Shown: positions 43,687 through 56,527 of the stretch, one piece after another
Position numbering within the stretch: the first letter of the stretch is position 1
Layout of the letters: the number at the start of each line of letters is the position of its first letter
NCBI RefSeq assembly: GCF_030160235.1
Contig: NZ_BSNY01000017.1
Coordinates: 1-64,000 of the forward strand
Direction: 5' to 3'
Length of the DNA stretch: 64,000 nucleotides
Source of the DNA: Mesorhizobium huakuii
Lineage (GTDB): Bacteria > Pseudomonadota > Alphaproteobacteria > Rhizobiales > Rhizobiaceae
Translations under genes and position numbers: made by a program
Notes under the pieces: model-generated
Told to the model about the DNA's origin: nothing
Database searches by the model: none
What the model saw: only the letters and a program-made list of their open reading frames with translations

Positions 43687-44613
43687 TCAGTCGAAAAACG
43701 CCTCGACCACGTTGCGCTTGCCGAGCATGAAGGCGTCGGCGACGTGCTGCAACGGCGCGAGGTCGACATCCGAGGTCCCGGCGCGCACGATCTCGGCGAA
43801 ACGCTTGTAGAGCATGGGGTATTCCGCTTCTGGCTCCTCATGCACCACGCGACCGTCGATGGCGAGCTTCGAGCCGCCACCGGAAAGCACCATCTTGCCG
43901 GCATCCGTGTCGGCCAGGATGTCCCAGCTTTGCGGGCCGGTCTGCAGCCAGTCGAGGTCCATCGTCACCGGCAGGCCGTTCGAGGTGCGGAAGGCGACTT
44001 GTGCCGCGACCGGGGCGGCGCGGTTTTCGGGAAAGTCGAGCACCGCCGACGTGATGAACATCGCCGGCAGGATGTGGGTTGCGATCGACAGCGCGTTGAT
44101 GCCGGGATCGAAGACCCCGAAGCCGCCCGGCGCCCAGATCCACTCTTGGTTCGGATGCCAGCGGCGCACATCTTCCTTCCAGACGATCGCTGCCGAGCGG
44201 AGCCGGGTCGTCGCGAGAAAGCCGCGCGCGGCGTCCACCGCCGGCGCGTAGCGCGAATGCCAGCTGGCAAACAAAGAGACGCCGTTCTTCGCGGCCAGCA
44301 CCTTTAGGTCCTCGACCTCGCTGACCGTGGCGCCCGGTGGCTTTTCCAGGAAGACATGCTTCTTCGCCTCGAGCGCGGTGCGCGCGGCATCGTAGCGGAA
44401 TTGCGGCGGCATGCAGAGCGAGACGGCCTCGAGCTCCGGCACCGCGTCGAGCATTGCCTCGATGGTGGGAAAGTTCGGGATGCCGTCGACCTTGCCATGC
44501 CGGCTGGCGGCGGCGACGAGGCGATAATTCTGGTCTTTGGCCAAGGCCGGCAGATGCTGGTCGCGGACGATCTTGCCAACGCCGACGATGCCTATCTTGA
44601 TGGGCTGGGACAC
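43687..44613 (-). CDS. Gfo/Idh/MocA oxidoreductase, probably D-galactose 1-dehydrogenase
   Basis: 308 residues. Rossmann motif GIVGVGKIVRDQHLPALAK near the N-terminus, then the family motif LEKPPGATVSE, where the EKP lysine is catalytic. Segments DQHLPAL, WHSRYAPAVDAAR, IVWKEDVRRWHPNQEWIW and PGGFGVFDPGINALSIATHI closely match my memory of bacterial galactose dehydrogenase (Gal), which oxidises D-galactose to galactonolactone with NAD(P)+. Other sugar dehydrogenases of the family remain possible. Convergent with the methyltransferase, whose stop is 3 bp away. Confidence 0.75.
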   Translation of the reverse strand: MSQPIKIGIVGVGKIVRDQHLPALAKDQNYRLVAAASRHGKVDGIPNFPTIEAMLDAVPELEAVSLCMPPQFRYDAARTALEAKKHVFLEKPPGATVSEVEDLKVLAAKNGVSLFASWHSRYAPAVDAARGFLATTRLRSAAIVWKEDVRRWHPNQEWIWAPGGFGVFDPGINALSIATHILPAMFITSAVLDFPENRAAPVAAQVAFRTSNGLPVTMDLDWLQTGPQSWDILADTDAGKMVLSGGGSKLAIDGRVVHEEPEAEYPMLYKRFAEIVRAGTSDVDLAPLQHVADAFMLGKRNVVEAFFD

Positions 44614-44688
44614 GACCGCTCCGTCTGTTTGATGATGGTGAGCGTTTCTATCAGAACACTTGCCTCGGGCAAGCCGGAAGCCGAAAAG

Positions 44689-45804
44689 TCAGCCCCAGCT
44701 TTCCTCGAATTGCAGCGTCAGTTTTCCGCCCGCCAGAAAGGCTTCGATCGCAGGTTCGAAGGGTGAGGGGTCGAGGCCGTTGGCCGCCAGCCACTCATCA
44801 GAATAGTAGGTGTTGGCGTAACGGTCGCCGGAATCGCAGATGAGCGTCACCAGCGAGCCGGTCTTGCCGTGCTCGATCATGCGCGACGCCTGAAGGCACA
44901 TGGCGATGAAGTTGGTACCGGTCGAACCACCGACACGACGGCCGAGCCGGCGTGACAACACTCGCATTGCCGCCAGCGACACGGCATCCGGCACCCGCAG
45001 CATGTGATCGATGACACCTGACACGAAGGACGGCTCCATGCGCGGCCGGCCAATGCCTTCGATGCGCGACGGCTGCTCGCAGCGGCAATTGTGATTATGC
45101 GTGGCAAAGCCCTCGAAGAAGGCGGAGCGTTCGACATCGACAACCGACAGCCGCGTCGCATGCTGCTTGTAGCGCAGGAAGCGGCCGATCGTGGCGGTTG
45201 TGCCACCAGTGCCGGCGCTCATCACGATCCAGGCCGGGATGGGATGCCGCTCCTCGCGCATCTGTCCGAAGATGGAATCAGCGATGTTGTTGTTGCCGCG
45301 CCAGTCGGTGGCGCGTTCGGCATAAGTGAACTGGTCCATGAAATGGCCGCCGAGCCGTTGGCTGAGTTCGGCCGACTCGGCATAGATGCGCCTGCCGTCG
45401 TCGATGAAATGGCAGTTGCCCCCATAATGCTCGATCGCGGCGATCTTTTCACGCGACGTCGACCGGGGCATCACCGCATAGAAAGGCACGCCGATCATGC
45501 GGGCGAAATAGGCTTCCGACACCGCTGTCGAGCCCGATGAGGCCTCGACCACCGGGGTGCCCTCGCGGACAAGGCCATTGCACAGCGCATAGAGAAACAG
45601 CGAACGCGCCAGCCTGTGCTTCAGGCTGCCGGTAGGGTGGGTGGATTCGTCCTTGAGATAGAAGTCGATTCCAGCCAGCGCCGGCAGGTCGAGTTTCCAC
45701 AGGTGCGTGTCGGCCGAACGGTGCTGGTCGGCCTCGATCGCGGCGACCGCCTGGTCGGCCCACGCTCGGGATGCAGGTTTAACCCCCATTGTTCCGGCCA
45801 TCAT
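44689..45804 (-). CDS. PLP-dependent cysteine synthase-family protein, Cds1-like cysteine desulfhydrase
   Basis: 371 residues. The PLP Lys is Lys62 in [13 protein letters not shown]; the cofactor phosphate loop is SAGTGGT, and [15 protein letters not shown] is the substrate-binding motif of the cysteine synthase fold. The extended segment [18 protein letters not shown] is typical of the Cds1 group, L-cysteine desulfhydrases releasing H2S, pyruvate and ammonia, rather than CysK. Two adjacent ATGs (45804, 45801) are possible starts. It lies 13 bp after the 93-aa gene and is probably cotranscribed with it. Confidence 0.8.
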   Translation of the reverse strand: MMAGTMGVKPASRAWADQAVAAIEADQHRSADTHLWKLDLPALAGIDFYLKDESTHPTGSLKHRLARSLFLYALCNGLVREGTPVVEASSGSTAVSEAYFARMIGVPFYAVMPRSTSREKIAAIEHYGGNCHFIDDGRRIYAESAELSQRLGGHFMDQFTYAERATDWRGNNNIADSIFGQMREERHPIPAWIVMSAGTGGTTATIGRFLRYKQHATRLSVVDVERSAFFEGFATHNHNCRCEQPSRIEGIGRPRMEPSFVSGVIDHMLRVPDAVSLAAMRVLSRRLGRRVGGSTGTNFIAMCLQASRMIEHGKTGSLVTLICDSGDRYANTYYSDEWLAANGLDPSPFEPAIEAFLAGGKLTLQFEESWG

Positions 45805-45817
45805 CGGTGCCCTGGCT

Positions 45818-46099
45818 TCAGATCGGCGCGTCGAACGTGACGATCGACACTTCGCCTTCGAGCGCGCCCTGATAGGCCGACAGATGTGGCTCGTCGTCGG
45901 GCACGCCGTCCATGTCGCCGATCTGGTCGAGCTCGGCCTCGGCATAACCTTCCGCCGCCAGCGATTCGAGGGCACGGCGCACCGCCGAATCGTCGTCGGG
46001 AGCGACCAGCATGACATGCACGCCTTCCGCCTTGCCGCCTTTGCGCTTCCAAACCCGGCCGGTGATGATGGTGACCGGGCGTTCTTCGTTGTCGTTCAC
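45818..46099 (-). CDS. conserved small protein linked to the PLP enzyme
   Basis: 93 residues ([20 protein letters not shown]), acidic, soluble. The pattern [20 protein letters not shown] then [19 protein letters not shown] suggests a small alpha/beta domain, perhaps ferredoxin-like or ACT-like. I do not recognise a named family. Its stop is 13 bp from the PLP-enzyme start, so it may be a regulator or partner of that enzyme (inference). Confidence 0.65.
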   Translation of the reverse strand: MNDNEERPVTIITGRVWKRKGGKAEGVHVMLVAPDDDSAVRRALESLAAEGYAEAELDQIGDMDGVPDDEPHLSAYQGALEGEVSIVTFDAPI

Positions 46100-46297
46100 G
46101 GGCTGATTCCTCCTGGCAAAGCGCGGGCGAGGGGATTTGAGTGCTCAGGCGGCCTTTTCGCATGAAGCGGGGCCTCGCGACAGCCAAAAAGCCGGTCACT
46201 TTCTTCTCCGTCCTTGCAAAATTGCGAAAGAAAATTACATGCGCCTTTCGCATGGCTGCCAAGCCCTGGCCTCAATGCAATATTTGGCACTGCGGGG

Positions 46298-46326
46298 TTG
46301 ACGGTTCGCGGGCTTACGAGTAGAAG
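46298..46326 (+). promoter_or_regulatory. candidate promoter of the str operon (rpsL-rpsG-fusA-tuf)
   Basis: TTGACG (46298-46303), 17-bp spacer, TAGAAG (46321-46326). It lies in the 473 bp gap between the small 93-aa gene and rpsL, leaving a ~240 nt leader for rpsL. An ATGCG/CGCAT inverted repeat lies upstream at ~46239-46254. The gap holds no gene I can support. Confidence 0.6.
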
Positions 46327-46572
46327 CCGCCCAGTCAGAACCGATGTGAGGCTCTCCTTTCCGAAGCGACACGCTTTGGAGTTTGCTTCAAACAGGGTTC
46401 GTTTTACGAGCGAAAAGACATTTCCGGCGTGCACGAAGCGGCTTCCGCTTCCTCTGCCATTTGTTCGGGCAAGACCGCGAGGCGCGGTTTGTGGCCCGAA
46501 TTTGCGTATGGAAATGACGCTTTGAGCGGCCCTGACCGGGCGAGACACGGAATTGAGAGACAAGAGGGTTTA

Positions 46573-46944
46573 ATGCCTACCGTCAACCAGCTGATCCGCA
46601 AGCCGCGCATTGCGCCGGTGAAGCGCAACAAGGTCCCGGCCATGCAGCAGAACCCGCAGAAGCGGGGCGTCTGCACGCGCGTCTACACGACGACGCCGAA
46701 GAAGCCGAACTCGGCGCTGCGCAAGGTGGCCAAGATCCGCCTGACCAATGGTTTTGAAGTGATCGGTTACATCCCCGGCGAAGGTCACAACCTTCAGGAG
46801 CACTCCGTGGTCATGATCCGCGGCGGCCGCGTCAAGGATCTTCCGGGCGTTCGCTACCACATCATCCGCGGCGTGCTCGACACGCAGGGCGTGAAGAACC
46901 GCAAGCAGCGCCGTTCGAAGTACGGCGCCAAGCGTCCGAAGTAA
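46573..46944 (+). CDS. rpsL: 30S ribosomal protein S12
   Basis: 123 residues ([12 protein letters not shown]). The decoding-site loops [12 protein letters not shown] (Lys43) and [13 protein letters not shown] carry the wild-type lysines whose mutation gives streptomycin resistance, so the allele should be sensitive. First gene of the str operon; rpsG follows after 60 bp. Confidence 0.98.
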   Translation: MPTVNQLIRKPRIAPVKRNKVPAMQQNPQKRGVCTRVYTTTPKKPNSALRKVAKIRLTNGFEVIGYIPGEGHNLQEHSVVMIRGGRVKDLPGVRYHIIRGVLDTQGVKNRKQRRSKYGAKRPK

Positions 46945-46992
46945 GATTTTCCGGCCCTGGCGCTGCTTGAATGCGTCGGGCTACGAGATTGA

Positions 46993-47475
<483 letters not shown>

Positions 47476-47504
47476 AGCGCGAACAGGACTGAGAGGCAGC
47501 TACG

Positions 47505-49595
47505 ATGGCCCGCGAATATAAAATCGAAGACTACCGCAATTTCGGTATCATGGCGCATATTGACGCCGGCAAGACGACGACCACCGAGCGCGTCCTCTAC
47601 TACACGGGCAAGTCGCACAAAATCGGCGAAGTGCACGACGGCGCTGCCACCATGGACTGGATGGAGCAGGAGCAGGAACGCGGCATCACCATCACGTCCG
47701 CCGCCACCACGACCTTCTGGAAGGGCCGTGACGGCAAGATGCGCCGCTTCAACATCATCGACACCCCCGGACACGTCGACTTCACCATTGAAGTCGAGCG
47801 TTCGCTGCGCGTGCTCGATGGCGCCATCGCGCTGCTCGACGCCAACGCCGGTGTCGAGCCGCAGACGGAAACCGTCTGGCGCCAGGCCGACAAGTACCGC
47901 GTGCCGCGCATGATCTTCTGCAACAAGATGGACAAGATCGGCGCCGACTTCTACCGCTCGGTCGAGATGATCGGCTCGCGCCTCGGTGCGCAGGCTGTCG
48001 TCATGCAGCTGCCGATTGGCGCCGAGACCGAATTCAAGGGCGTCGTCGACCTCGTTGAGATGAACGCGCTTGTCTGGCGCGACGAGACGCTGGGCGCTGC
48101 CTGGGACGTCGTCGAGATCCCGGCCGACCTTCAGGCCCGTGCCCAGGAATACCGCGAGAAGATGATCGAAGCCGCCGTCGAAATGGACGAGACGGCCCTC
48201 GAGAATTACCTCGAAGGCAAGATGCCGTCGAATGACGAGATCCGTTCGCTGATCCGCAAGGGCACGATCGCGGTCAAGTTCTTCCCGATGTTCTGCGGCT
48301 CGGCCTTCAAGAACAAGGGCGTGCAGCCGCTGCTCGACGCCGTTGTCGAATACCTGCCGTCGCCGGCCGACGTTCCCGCCATCAAGGGCGTCGATGCCAA
48401 GACCGACGCCGAGATCGAGCGTCATGCGGTGGACGACGAGCCGCTGTCGATGCTGGCCTTCAAGATCATGAACGACCCGTTCGTCGGTTCGCTGACCTTC
48501 GCCCGCATCTATTCGGGCAAGCTCACCAAGGGCATCTCGGTCGACAACACCGTCAAGGGCAAGAAGGAGCGCATCGGCCGCATGCTGCAGATGCATGCGA
48601 ATTCGCGCGCCGACGTCGAAGAAGCTTTCGCCGGCGACATCGTCGCTCTGGCAGGCCTCAAGGACACGACCACCGGCGACACGCTGTGCGATCCGCTGCA
48701 CCCGGTCATCCTCGAGCGCATGGAATTCCCCGATCCGGTCATCCAGATCGCCATCGAGCCGAAGACCAAGAACGACCAGGAAAAGATGGGCCTCGCCCTT
48801 CACCGTCTGGCTGCCGAGGATCCGTCCTTCCGCGTCAAGACCGACGATGAAAGCGGCCAGACCATCATCTCCGGCATGGGCGAACTGCACCTCGACATCA
48901 TCGTCGACCGCATGCGTCGCGAGTTCAAGGTCGAAGCCAATGTCGGCGCTCCGCAGGTGGCCTATCGCGAGACGATCACCCGCAAGCACGAGCAGGACTA
49001 CACCCACAAGAAGCAGACCGGCGGTACCGGCCAGTTCGCCCGCGTCAAGGTTATCTTCGAGCCGAATACGGAGAGCGAAGAGTTCGTCTTCGAGTCCAAG
49101 ATCGTCGGCGGCGCGGTGCCGAAGGAATACATCCCGGGTGTCGAAAAGGGCATCCAGAGCGTCATGGGCGCCGGTCCGTTCGCGGGCTTCCCGATGATCG
49201 GCGTCAGGGCGACGCTGATCGACGGCGCCTACCACGACGTCGACTCCTCGGTGCTGGCCTTCGAAATCGCTTCCCGCGCCTGCTTCCGTGAAGCCGCACC
49301 CAAGCTTGGCGTGCAGCTGCTCGAGCCGATCATGAAGGTCGAAGTCGTGACGCCGGAAGACTATGTCGGCAGCGTCATCGGCGACCTGAACGGCCGCCGC
49401 GGCCAGATCCAGGGCCAGGAAGCGCGCGGCGTGGCCGTCGTCATCAACGCGATGGTGCCGCTCGCCAACATGTTCAAGTACGTCGACAACCTGCGCTCGA
49501 TGAGCCAGGGCCGCGCGGCCTACACGATGCAGTTCGACCACTACGAGCCGGTCCCGACCGCGGTCGCCCAGGAAGTCCAGAAAAAGTACGCGTAA
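47505..49595 (+). CDS. fusA: elongation factor G
   Basis: 696 residues; GTPase driving translocation and, with RRF, ribosome recycling. Walker [10 protein letters not shown] at residues 17-25, switch [10 protein letters not shown] near 89, [10 protein letters not shown] near 143, followed by domains II-V ([19 protein letters not shown]-type segment in domain III). Full length and intact. tuf copy 2 follows after 67 bp. Confidence 0.98.
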   Translation: MAREYKIEDYRNFGIMAHIDAGKTTTTERVLYYTGKSHKIGEVHDGAATMDWMEQEQERGITITSAATTTFWKGRDGKMRRFNIIDTPGHVDFTIEVERSLRVLDGAIALLDANAGVEPQTETVWRQADKYRVPRMIFCNKMDKIGADFYRSVEMIGSRLGAQAVVMQLPIGAETEFKGVVDLVEMNALVWRDETLGAAWDVVEIPADLQARAQEYREKMIEAAVEMDETALENYLEGKMPSNDEIRSLIRKGTIAVKFFPMFCGSAFKNKGVQPLLDAVVEYLPSPADVPAIKGVDAKTDAEIERHAVDDEPLSMLAFKIMNDPFVGSLTFARIYSGKLTKGISVDNTVKGKKERIGRMLQMHANSRADVEEAFAGDIVALAGLKDTTTGDTLCDPLHPVILERMEFPDPVIQIAIEPKTKNDQEKMGLALHRLAAEDPSFRVKTDDESGQTIISGMGELHLDIIVDRMRREFKVEANVGAPQVAYRETITRKHEQDYTHKKQTGGTGQFARVKVIFEPNTESEEFVFESKIVGGAVPKEYIPGVEKGIQSVMGAGPFAGFPMIGVRATLIDGAYHDVDSSVLAFEIASRACFREAAPKLGVQLLEPIMKVEVVTPEDYVGSVIGDLNGRRGQIQGQEARGVAVVINAMVPLANMFKYVDNLRSMSQGRAAYTMQFDHYEPVPTAVAQEVQKKYA

Positions 49596-49662
49596 CTCGA
49601 AAGAGCCGTCGCGGTAACGCAATTCAAAGCCCGCATGGGCGAGCAGGAAATGGAGACATCAC

Positions 49663-50838
<1,176 letters not shown>

Positions 50839-50907
50839 TTTGGACTTAAACCGATCTGTCGCGGGCGCGGAAGTTGCCCGCGCCGCGCCAGAACAAGGAA
50901 GTGACGC

Positions 50908-51216
50908 ATGAACGGACAGAATATCCGCATCCGCCTGAAGGCGTTTGATCACCGCGTGCTCGACGCCTCGACGAAGGAAATCGTGTCGACGGCCAAGCGC
51001 ACCGGCGCAAACGTCCGCGGCCCCATTCCGCTGCCGACGCGGATCGAAAAGTTCACGGTGAACCGGTCGCCCCACGTCGACAAGAAGAGCCGCGAGCAGT
51101 TCGAGATGCGCACGCACAAGCGTCTGCTCGACATCGTCGATCCGACCCCGCAGACCGTCGATGCTTTGATGAAGCTCGATCTGGCCGCCGGCGTCGACGT
51201 CGAGATCAAGCTCTAA
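50908..51216 (+). CDS. rpsJ: 30S ribosomal protein S10 (NusE)
   Basis: 102 residues ([19 protein letters not shown]) with the [20 protein letters not shown] loop. Besides the 30S head it acts as NusE in antitermination and binds NusG. First gene of the S10 series; rplC starts 61 bp later. Confidence 0.98.
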   Translation: MNGQNIRIRLKAFDHRVLDASTKEIVSTAKRTGANVRGPIPLPTRIEKFTVNRSPHVDKKSREQFEMRTHKRLLDIVDPTPQTVDALMKLDLAAGVDVEIKL

Positions 51217-51277
51217 GGGAATGAGAGCGCGGTAAGGGGCGGTGCCCCTGGCCCGGAACTCTAAAGGAATTGAACCG

Positions 51278-51991
51278 ATGCGTTCAGGTGTGATTGCAAA
51301 GAAGGTGGGAATGACCCGCATCTATAACGATGCCGGGGAACATGTTCCCGTCACCGTTCTCCAGATGGAGAACTGCCAGGTCGTGGCGCAGCGCACGCAG
51401 GAGAAGAATGGCTACACCGCCGTTCAGCTCGGCGTTGGCCTCGCCAAGGTGAAGAACACGTCGAAGGCGATGCGCGGCCATTTCGCGACCGCTTCCGTCG
51501 AGCCGAAGGCGAAGGTTGCCGAGTTCCGCGTCTCGGCCGACAACATGATCGATGTCGGCGCCGAGATCACCGTCGAGCACTTCGTCGCCGGCCAGAAGGT
51601 CGATGTGACGGGCACGACGATCGGCAAGGGTTTCCAGGGCGTCATCAAGCGTCACCACATGGGTGGTGGCCGCGCGACGCACGGTAACTCGGTCTCGCAC
51701 CGTACGCACGGTTCGACCGGCCAGCGCCAGGACCCCGGCAAGGTGTTCAAGGGCAAGAAGATGGCCGGCCACATGGGCGATACCCGCGTGACCACGCAGA
51801 ATGTCGAGATCGTCTCGACCGATGCGGACCGCGGCCTGATCCTGATCCGCGGAGCGGTTCCCGGATCGAAGGGCGCCTGGATCCTGGTCCGCGATGCGGC
51901 CAAGGTGGCACTGCCGGCCAATGCGCCGAAGCCCGCCGCGATCCGCGCCGCTGTTAAGAACGAGGCTCCGGCCACAGAGGGAGCGGAATAA
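51278..51991 (+). CDS. rplC: 50S ribosomal protein L3
   Basis: 237 residues from the ATG at 51278 ([20 protein letters not shown]); an ATG 12 codons upstream lies in a non-conserved stretch. The [21 protein letters not shown] region is the conserved extension reaching the peptidyl-transferase centre. The C-terminal ~30 residues are an Ala/Pro-rich extension. Its TAA overlaps the ATG of rplD by one base. Confidence 0.97.
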
Positions 51992-52611
51992 TGGATCTCA
52001 AGATCACAACGCTTGGCGGCAAGGACGCCGGCAAGGTGAAACTCTCCGAGGAGATTTTCGGCCTTGATCCGCGCGAGGACATCCTGCAGCGCGTCGTGCG
52101 CTGGCAGCTCGCTAAGAAGCAGCAGGGCACGCACAAGGCCAAGGGCCGCGCCGAAATCGCGCGCACCGGCGCCAAGATGTACAAGCAGAAGGGTACGGGC
52201 CGCGCCCGTCACCATTCGGCACGCGCTCCGCAGTTCCGCGGCGGCGGCAAGGCCCACGGCCCGGTCGTTCGCAGCCACGAGCACGATCTGCCGAAGAAGG
52301 TGCGCGCTCTGGGCCTGAAGCATGCTCTCTCGGCCAAGGCCAAGAGCGCGTCGATCATCGTCATCGACGAGCTGAAGCTGACCGAGGCCAAGACCAAGGC
52401 GCTGATCGCGAATTTCGCGACGCTGGGCCTGAGCAACGCCCTGGTGATCGGTGGCGCCGAGCTTGACAAGAACTTCAAGCTGGCCGCGACCAACATCCCC
52501 AACATCGACGTGCTGCCCATCCAGGGCATCAACGTCTACGACATTCTGCGCCGCGGCACGCTGGTCCTTTCCAAGGCCGCCGTCGAGGCTCTCGAGGAGC
52601 GCTTTAAATGA
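51991..52611 (+). CDS. rplD: 50S ribosomal protein L4
   Basis: 206 residues. The long exit-tunnel loop [20 protein letters not shown] through [19 protein letters not shown] is present, followed by the globular part with [15 protein letters not shown] at the end. In E. coli L4 represses the S10 operon; no matching leader is evident here. It overlaps rplW by ATGA. Confidence 0.97.
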   Translation: MDLKITTLGGKDAGKVKLSEEIFGLDPREDILQRVVRWQLAKKQQGTHKAKGRAEIARTGAKMYKQKGTGRARHHSARAPQFRGGGKAHGPVVRSHEHDLPKKVRALGLKHALSAKAKSASIIVIDELKLTEAKTKALIANFATLGLSNALVIGGAELDKNFKLAATNIPNIDVLPIQGINVYDILRRGTLVLSKAAVEALEERFK

Positions 52612-52901
52612 CCGACCTTCGTCACTACGACGTGATCGTCAGCCCGGCGATCACTGAAAAGTCGACCATGGCTTCCGAGCAGAACCAGGTCGTCTTCAAC
52701 GTCGCCAAGAAGGCGTCGAAGCCGGAAATCAAGGCCGCCGTCGAAGCGCTGTTCGGCGTCAAGGTGATGGCCGTGAACACGCTTGTCCGCAAGGGCAAGA
52801 TCAAGCGCTTCCGCGGCACGATCGGCCGCCAGAGCGACGTCAAGAAGGCGATTGTGACGCTGGCCGACGGCCAGTCGATCGACGTCGCGACGGGTCTCTG
52901 A
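52608..52901 (+). CDS. rplW: 50S ribosomal protein L23
   Basis: 97 residues ([20 protein letters not shown]), the exit-tunnel protein that docks signal recognition particle and trigger factor. The [20 protein letters not shown] loop is typical. It is coupled to rplD by a 4-nt overlap. Confidence 0.97.
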   Translation: MTDLRHYDVIVSPAITEKSTMASEQNQVVFNVAKKASKPEIKAAVEALFGVKVMAVNTLVRKGKIKRFRGTIGRQSDVKKAIVTLADGQSIDVATGL

Positions 52902-52923
52902 GCAAGGCCGCGAGGACAGAACA

Positions 52924-53757
52924 ATGGCACTGAAAAAATTCAACCCGGTAACGCCGAGCACCCGCCAGCTGGTCATCGTTGACCGCTCGGGCCTCTACAA
53001 GGGCAAGCCCGTCAAGGGTCTGACCGAGGGCCTGACCAAGTCGGGCGGCCGCAACAATTACGGCCGCATCACCGCCCGCTTCATCGGCGGTGGTCACAAG
53101 CGTTCGTACCGCATCATCGACTTCAAGCGCCGCAAGTTCGACGTCGTCGGCACGGTCGAGCGCATTGAATACGATCCGAACCGCACCGCCTTCATCGCGC
53201 TGATCAAGTACGACGATGGTGAGCTGTCCTACATCATCGCCCCGCAGCGCCTTGCCGCCGGCGACAAGATCGTGGCTGGCGAAGCGGTCGACGTGAAGCC
53301 GGGCAACGCGATGCCGCTGGCCTCGATGCCGGTCGGCACGATCGTCCACAACATCGAGCTGAAGCCAGGCAAGGGTGGCCAGGTCGCCCGTTCGGCCGGC
53401 GGCTACGCCCAGCTCGTCGGTCGCGACCAGGGCATGGCGATCCTGCGCCTCAACTCGGGCGAGCAGCGTGTCGTTCACGGCTCCTGCATGGCCACTGTCG
53501 GTGCCGTGTCGAACCCCGACCACGGCAACATCAACGACGGCAAGGCCGGCCGCACGGTTTGGCGTGGCAAGCGTCCGCACAATCGCGGCGTGACCATGAA
53601 CCCGGTCGACCATCCGCACGGCGGTGGTGAAGGCCGCACCTCCGGTGGCCGTCATCCGGTCAGCCCGTGGGGCAAGCCGACCAAGGGCAAGAAGACGCGG
53701 TCCAACAAGGCGACCGACAAGTTCATCCTGCGCTCGCGCCATCAGCGCAAGAGCTAA
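52924..53757 (+). CDS. rplB: 50S ribosomal protein L2
   Basis: 277 residues. The [20 protein letters not shown] and [20 protein letters not shown] segments, with the [20 protein letters not shown] loop near the peptidyl-transferase centre including the universally conserved His of that loop, identify it. rpsS follows after 16 bp. Confidence 0.98.
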   Translation: MALKKFNPVTPSTRQLVIVDRSGLYKGKPVKGLTEGLTKSGGRNNYGRITARFIGGGHKRSYRIIDFKRRKFDVVGTVERIEYDPNRTAFIALIKYDDGELSYIIAPQRLAAGDKIVAGEAVDVKPGNAMPLASMPVGTIVHNIELKPGKGGQVARSAGGYAQLVGRDQGMAILRLNSGEQRVVHGSCMATVGAVSNPDHGNINDGKAGRTVWRGKRPHNRGVTMNPVDHPHGGGEGRTSGGRHPVSPWGKPTKGKKTRSNKATDKFILRSRHQRKS

Positions 53758-53773
53758 GAAGAGGTAACGCCAA

Positions 53774-54052
53774 GTGACTCGTTCTATTTGGAAAGGCCCC
53801 TTCATCGACGGCTACCTTCTCAAGAAGGTGGACAAGGTTCGTGAAGGTGGTCGCAATGAGGTGATCAAGATGTGGAGCCGTCGCTCCACCATCCTGCCGC
53901 AGTTCGTCGGCTTCACCTTCGGTGTCTACAACGGCCAGAAGCATGTTCCCGTCTCGGTGAACGAGGACATGGTCGGTCATAAGTTCGGTGAATTCGCTCC
54001 GACGCGGACCTATTACGGTCACGGCGCGGATAAGAAGGCGAAGAGGAAATAA
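53774..54052 (+). CDS. rpsS: 30S ribosomal protein S19 (GTG start)
   Basis: 92 residues beginning at GTG ([20 protein letters not shown]), with AGAGGTAACG upstream. Conserved [19 protein letters not shown] and [19 protein letters not shown]. The GTG is the only start that keeps the conserved N-terminus. rplV starts 2 bp after its stop. Confidence 0.97.
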   Translation: MTRSIWKGPFIDGYLLKKVDKVREGGRNEVIKMWSRRSTILPQFVGFTFGVYNGQKHVPVSVNEDMVGHKFGEFAPTRTYYGHGADKKAKRK

Positions 54053-54054
54053 TC

Positions 54055-54444
54055 ATGGGCAAGGCCAAAGCTCCGCGCAGGCTTGCTGACAACGAAGCGC
54101 GCGCCGTGTTGCGCACGATCCGTATCAGCCCGCAGAAGCTGAACCTCGTTGCCGCGCTGATCCGCGGCAAGAAGGTCGCGACAGCGCTTTCCGATCTCGA
54201 ATTCTCGGCCAAGCGGATTTCCGGCACGGTCAAGAAGACGCTGGAATCGGCGATTGCCAACGCGGAAAACAACCACGACCTCGACGTCGATGCGCTGATC
54301 GTGGCGGAAGCCTATGTCGGCAAGTCGATCGTCATGAAGCGGTTCCACGCTCGTGGCCGTGGTCGCGCCAGCCGTATCGAGAAGCCGTTCTCGCACCTCA
54401 CGATCGTCGTTCGTGAAGTCGAAGAAAAAGGGGAGGCCGCATAA
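54055..54444 (+). CDS. rplV: 50S ribosomal protein L22
   Basis: 129 residues. The beta-hairpin that lines the exit tunnel and contributes to macrolide sensitivity ([20 protein letters not shown]) is unaltered. Its TAA overlaps the rpsC ATG by one base. Confidence 0.97.
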   Translation: MGKAKAPRRLADNEARAVLRTIRISPQKLNLVAALIRGKKVATALSDLEFSAKRISGTVKKTLESAIANAENNHDLDVDALIVAEAYVGKSIVMKRFHARGRGRASRIEKPFSHLTIVVREVEEKGEAA

Positions 54445-55169
54445 TGGGCCAGAAAGTCAATCCGATCGGTCTTCGCCTCGGCATCAACCGCACCTGGGAT
54501 TCGCGCTGGTTCGCGAACACCGGCGAGTACGGCAAGCTGCTGCATGAGGACATCAAGATCCGCAAGTATCTTGAGAAGGAACTCAAGCAGGCCGCGATCT
54601 CGAAGGTCGTGATCGAGCGCCCGCACAAGAAGTGCCGCGTCACCATCCATGCCGCGCGCCCGGGTCTGATCATCGGCAAGAAGGGCGCCGACATCGAGAA
54701 GCTTCGCAAGAAGCTGATGGAGATGACGAAGTCCGAGACGCACCTCAACATCGTCGAAGTGCGCAAGCCGGAAATCGACGCGACCCTGGTCGCCCAGTCG
54801 ATCGCTCAGCAGCTCGAGCGCCGTATCGCGTTCCGTCGCGCCATGAAGCGCGCCGTGCAGTCGGCGATGCGTCTCGGTGCCGAAGGCATCCGCATCAACT
54901 GCTCGGGCCGTCTCGGCGGCGCCGAAATCGCCCGCATGGAGTGGTACCGCGAAGGCCGCGTGCCGCTGCACACGCTGCGCGCCGATGTCGACTACGGCAC
55001 GGCCGAGGCGAATACGGCGTACGGCATCTGCGGCGTCAAGGTCTGGGTATTCAAGGGCGAGATCCTCGAGCACGACCCGATGGCTTCGGAACGTCGCGCG
55101 ACCGAGGGTGATGCTGCGCATGGCGGTGGTGGTGATCGCGAACGCGGTCGTCGTCGCGAAAACGCCTGA
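54444..55169 (+). CDS. rpsC: 30S ribosomal protein S3
   Basis: 241 residues with the KH domain ([20 protein letters not shown]) and the C-terminal [13 protein letters not shown]-like region. The last ~25 residues are a low-complexity Gly/Arg/Asp tail common in rhizobia. It is part of the mRNA entry helicase of the 30S subunit. rplP follows after 27 bp. Confidence 0.97.
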   Translation: MGQKVNPIGLRLGINRTWDSRWFANTGEYGKLLHEDIKIRKYLEKELKQAAISKVVIERPHKKCRVTIHAARPGLIIGKKGADIEKLRKKLMEMTKSETHLNIVEVRKPEIDATLVAQSIAQQLERRIAFRRAMKRAVQSAMRLGAEGIRINCSGRLGGAEIARMEWYREGRVPLHTLRADVDYGTAEANTAYGICGVKVWVFKGEILEHDPMASERRATEGDAAHGGGGDRERGRRRENA

Positions 55170-55196
55170 GACATTTAGGAATTTGGAGTTAGAACG

Positions 55197-55610
55197 ATGC
55201 TGCAGCCAAAGCGCACAAAGTTCCGCAAGCAGTTCAAGGGCCGTATCCATGGTACCGCAAAGGGCGGCACCAACCTGGATTTCGGTGGTTTCGGGCTGAA
55301 GGCGCTTGAGCCGAACCGCGTCACCGCGCGTGAGATCGAGGCGGCCCGCCGCGCGATCACTCGCGAAATGAAGCGCGCTGGCCGCGTCTGGATCCGCATT
55401 TTCCCGGATCTGCCGGTCACGTCGAAGCCGACCGAAGTCCGCATGGGCAAGGGCAAGGGTGCCGTCGACTACTGGGCGGCGCGCGTCAAGCCGGGCCGCA
55501 TCATGTTCGAGATCGACGGCGTCAGTGAAGAAACCGCCCGTGAGGCGCTGCGTCTCGGCGCGGCCAAGCTCTCGGTCAGGACGCGCTTCGTACAGCGCAT
55601 CGCAGAATAA
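55197..55610 (+). CDS. rplP: 50S ribosomal protein L16
   Basis: 137 residues ([20 protein letters not shown]). [20 protein letters not shown] is the conserved loop contacting the A-site tRNA elbow; the Arg residue that is hydroxylated in some bacteria lies in this region. rpmC follows after 13 bp. Confidence 0.97.
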   Translation: MLQPKRTKFRKQFKGRIHGTAKGGTNLDFGGFGLKALEPNRVTAREIEAARRAITREMKRAGRVWIRIFPDLPVTSKPTEVRMGKGKGAVDYWAARVKPGRIMFEIDGVSEETAREALRLGAAKLSVRTRFVQRIAE

Positions 55611-55623
55611 GGACGGGCTGATC

Positions 55624-55824
55624 ATGAAAGCCGAAGACATCCGGACCAAGACCCAGGACCAGCTGACCGACGATTTGGCCAGCCTGAAGAAGGAGCAGTT
55701 CAACCTGCGCTTCCAGAAGGCCACCGGCCAGCTCGAGAAGACCGCGCGCGTGAGGCAGGTCCGTAAGGACATTGCGCGTATCAAGACCATCGCTGCGGAA
55801 AAGTCCGCGGCCAAGAAGGCTTAA
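55624..55824 (+). CDS. rpmC: 50S ribosomal protein L29
   Basis: 66 residues from the ATG at 55624 ([20 protein letters not shown]); the frame is open upstream but only this start gives the family's N-terminus. Two-helix protein with the conserved [20 protein letters not shown] segment. rpsQ begins 11 bp later. Confidence 0.97.
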   Translation: MKAEDIRTKTQDQLTDDLASLKKEQFNLRFQKATGQLEKTARVRQVRKDIARIKTIAAEKSAAKKA

Positions 55825-55835
55825 GGACGAAAACC

Positions 55836-56075
55836 ATGCCAAAGCGCATTCTGCAGGGCACCGTCGTCAGCGACAAGAACGAGAAGACGGTTGTCGTCAA
55901 GGTCGAACGGCGCTTCACGCATCCCGTGATGAAGAAGACCGTGCGCATGACCAAGAAGTACAAGGCGCACGACGAGAACAACGCCCACAAGGTTGGCGAT
56001 CAGGTGTTCATCCAGGAATCGAAGCCGATTTCCAAGGACAAGCGCTGGATCGTCGTGTCTTCGGACCAGGCGTAA
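55836..56075 (+). CDS. rpsQ: 30S ribosomal protein S17
   Basis: 79 residues ([20 protein letters not shown]), an OB-fold early-assembly protein. Conserved [20 protein letters not shown] and [11 protein letters not shown] are intact. A 71 bp gap separates it from rplN. Confidence 0.97.
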   Translation: MPKRILQGTVVSDKNEKTVVVKVERRFTHPVMKKTVRMTKKYKAHDENNAHKVGDQVFIQESKPISKDKRWIVVSSDQA

Positions 56076-56146
56076 ACAACGAATTTTGGACAGACCGGGG
56101 AGGGGCTTCGAGCCCGTCCCGTTAGAAAAGAAGAAGGCGGCCAGTC

Positions 56147-56515
56147 ATGATTCAGATGCAAACAAACCTCGACGTGGCGGATAATTCCGGCGCGCGTCGT
56201 GTCATGTGCATCAAGGTGCTGGGCGGCTCGAAGCGGAAATACGCTTCCGTGGGCGACATCATCGTGGTGTCGATCAAGGAAGCCATTCCGCGCGGCCGCG
56301 TTAAGAAGGGCGATGTGATGAAGGCGGTCGTGGTTCGCACGGCCAAGGACATCCGCCGCCCGGACGGCAGCGTGATCCGTTTCGACAAGAACGCGGCCGT
56401 TCTTGTCGACAACAAGAAAGAGCCGATCGGCACGCGTATCTTCGGACCGGTTCCGCGCGAACTCCGCGCCAAGAACCACATGAAGATCATCTCGCTCGCG
56501 CCTGAAGTGCTGTAA
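56147..56515 (+). CDS. rplN: 50S ribosomal protein L14
   Basis: 122 residues ([20 protein letters not shown]), with the [20 protein letters not shown] and [13 protein letters not shown] segments. It lies at the 30S-50S interface (bridge B8). rplX starts 12 bp later. Confidence 0.97.
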   Translation: MIQMQTNLDVADNSGARRVMCIKVLGGSKRKYASVGDIIVVSIKEAIPRGRVKKGDVMKAVVVRTAKDIRRPDGSVIRFDKNAAVLVDNKKEPIGTRIFGPVPRELRAKNHMKIISLAPEVL

Positions 56516-56527
56516 GGAGCCGGACCA

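Noticed and set aside
46141-46560. Small ORFs in the rpsL leader
   Set aside because: No ribosome-binding sites and unnatural composition; the stretch is better read as promoter and leader.
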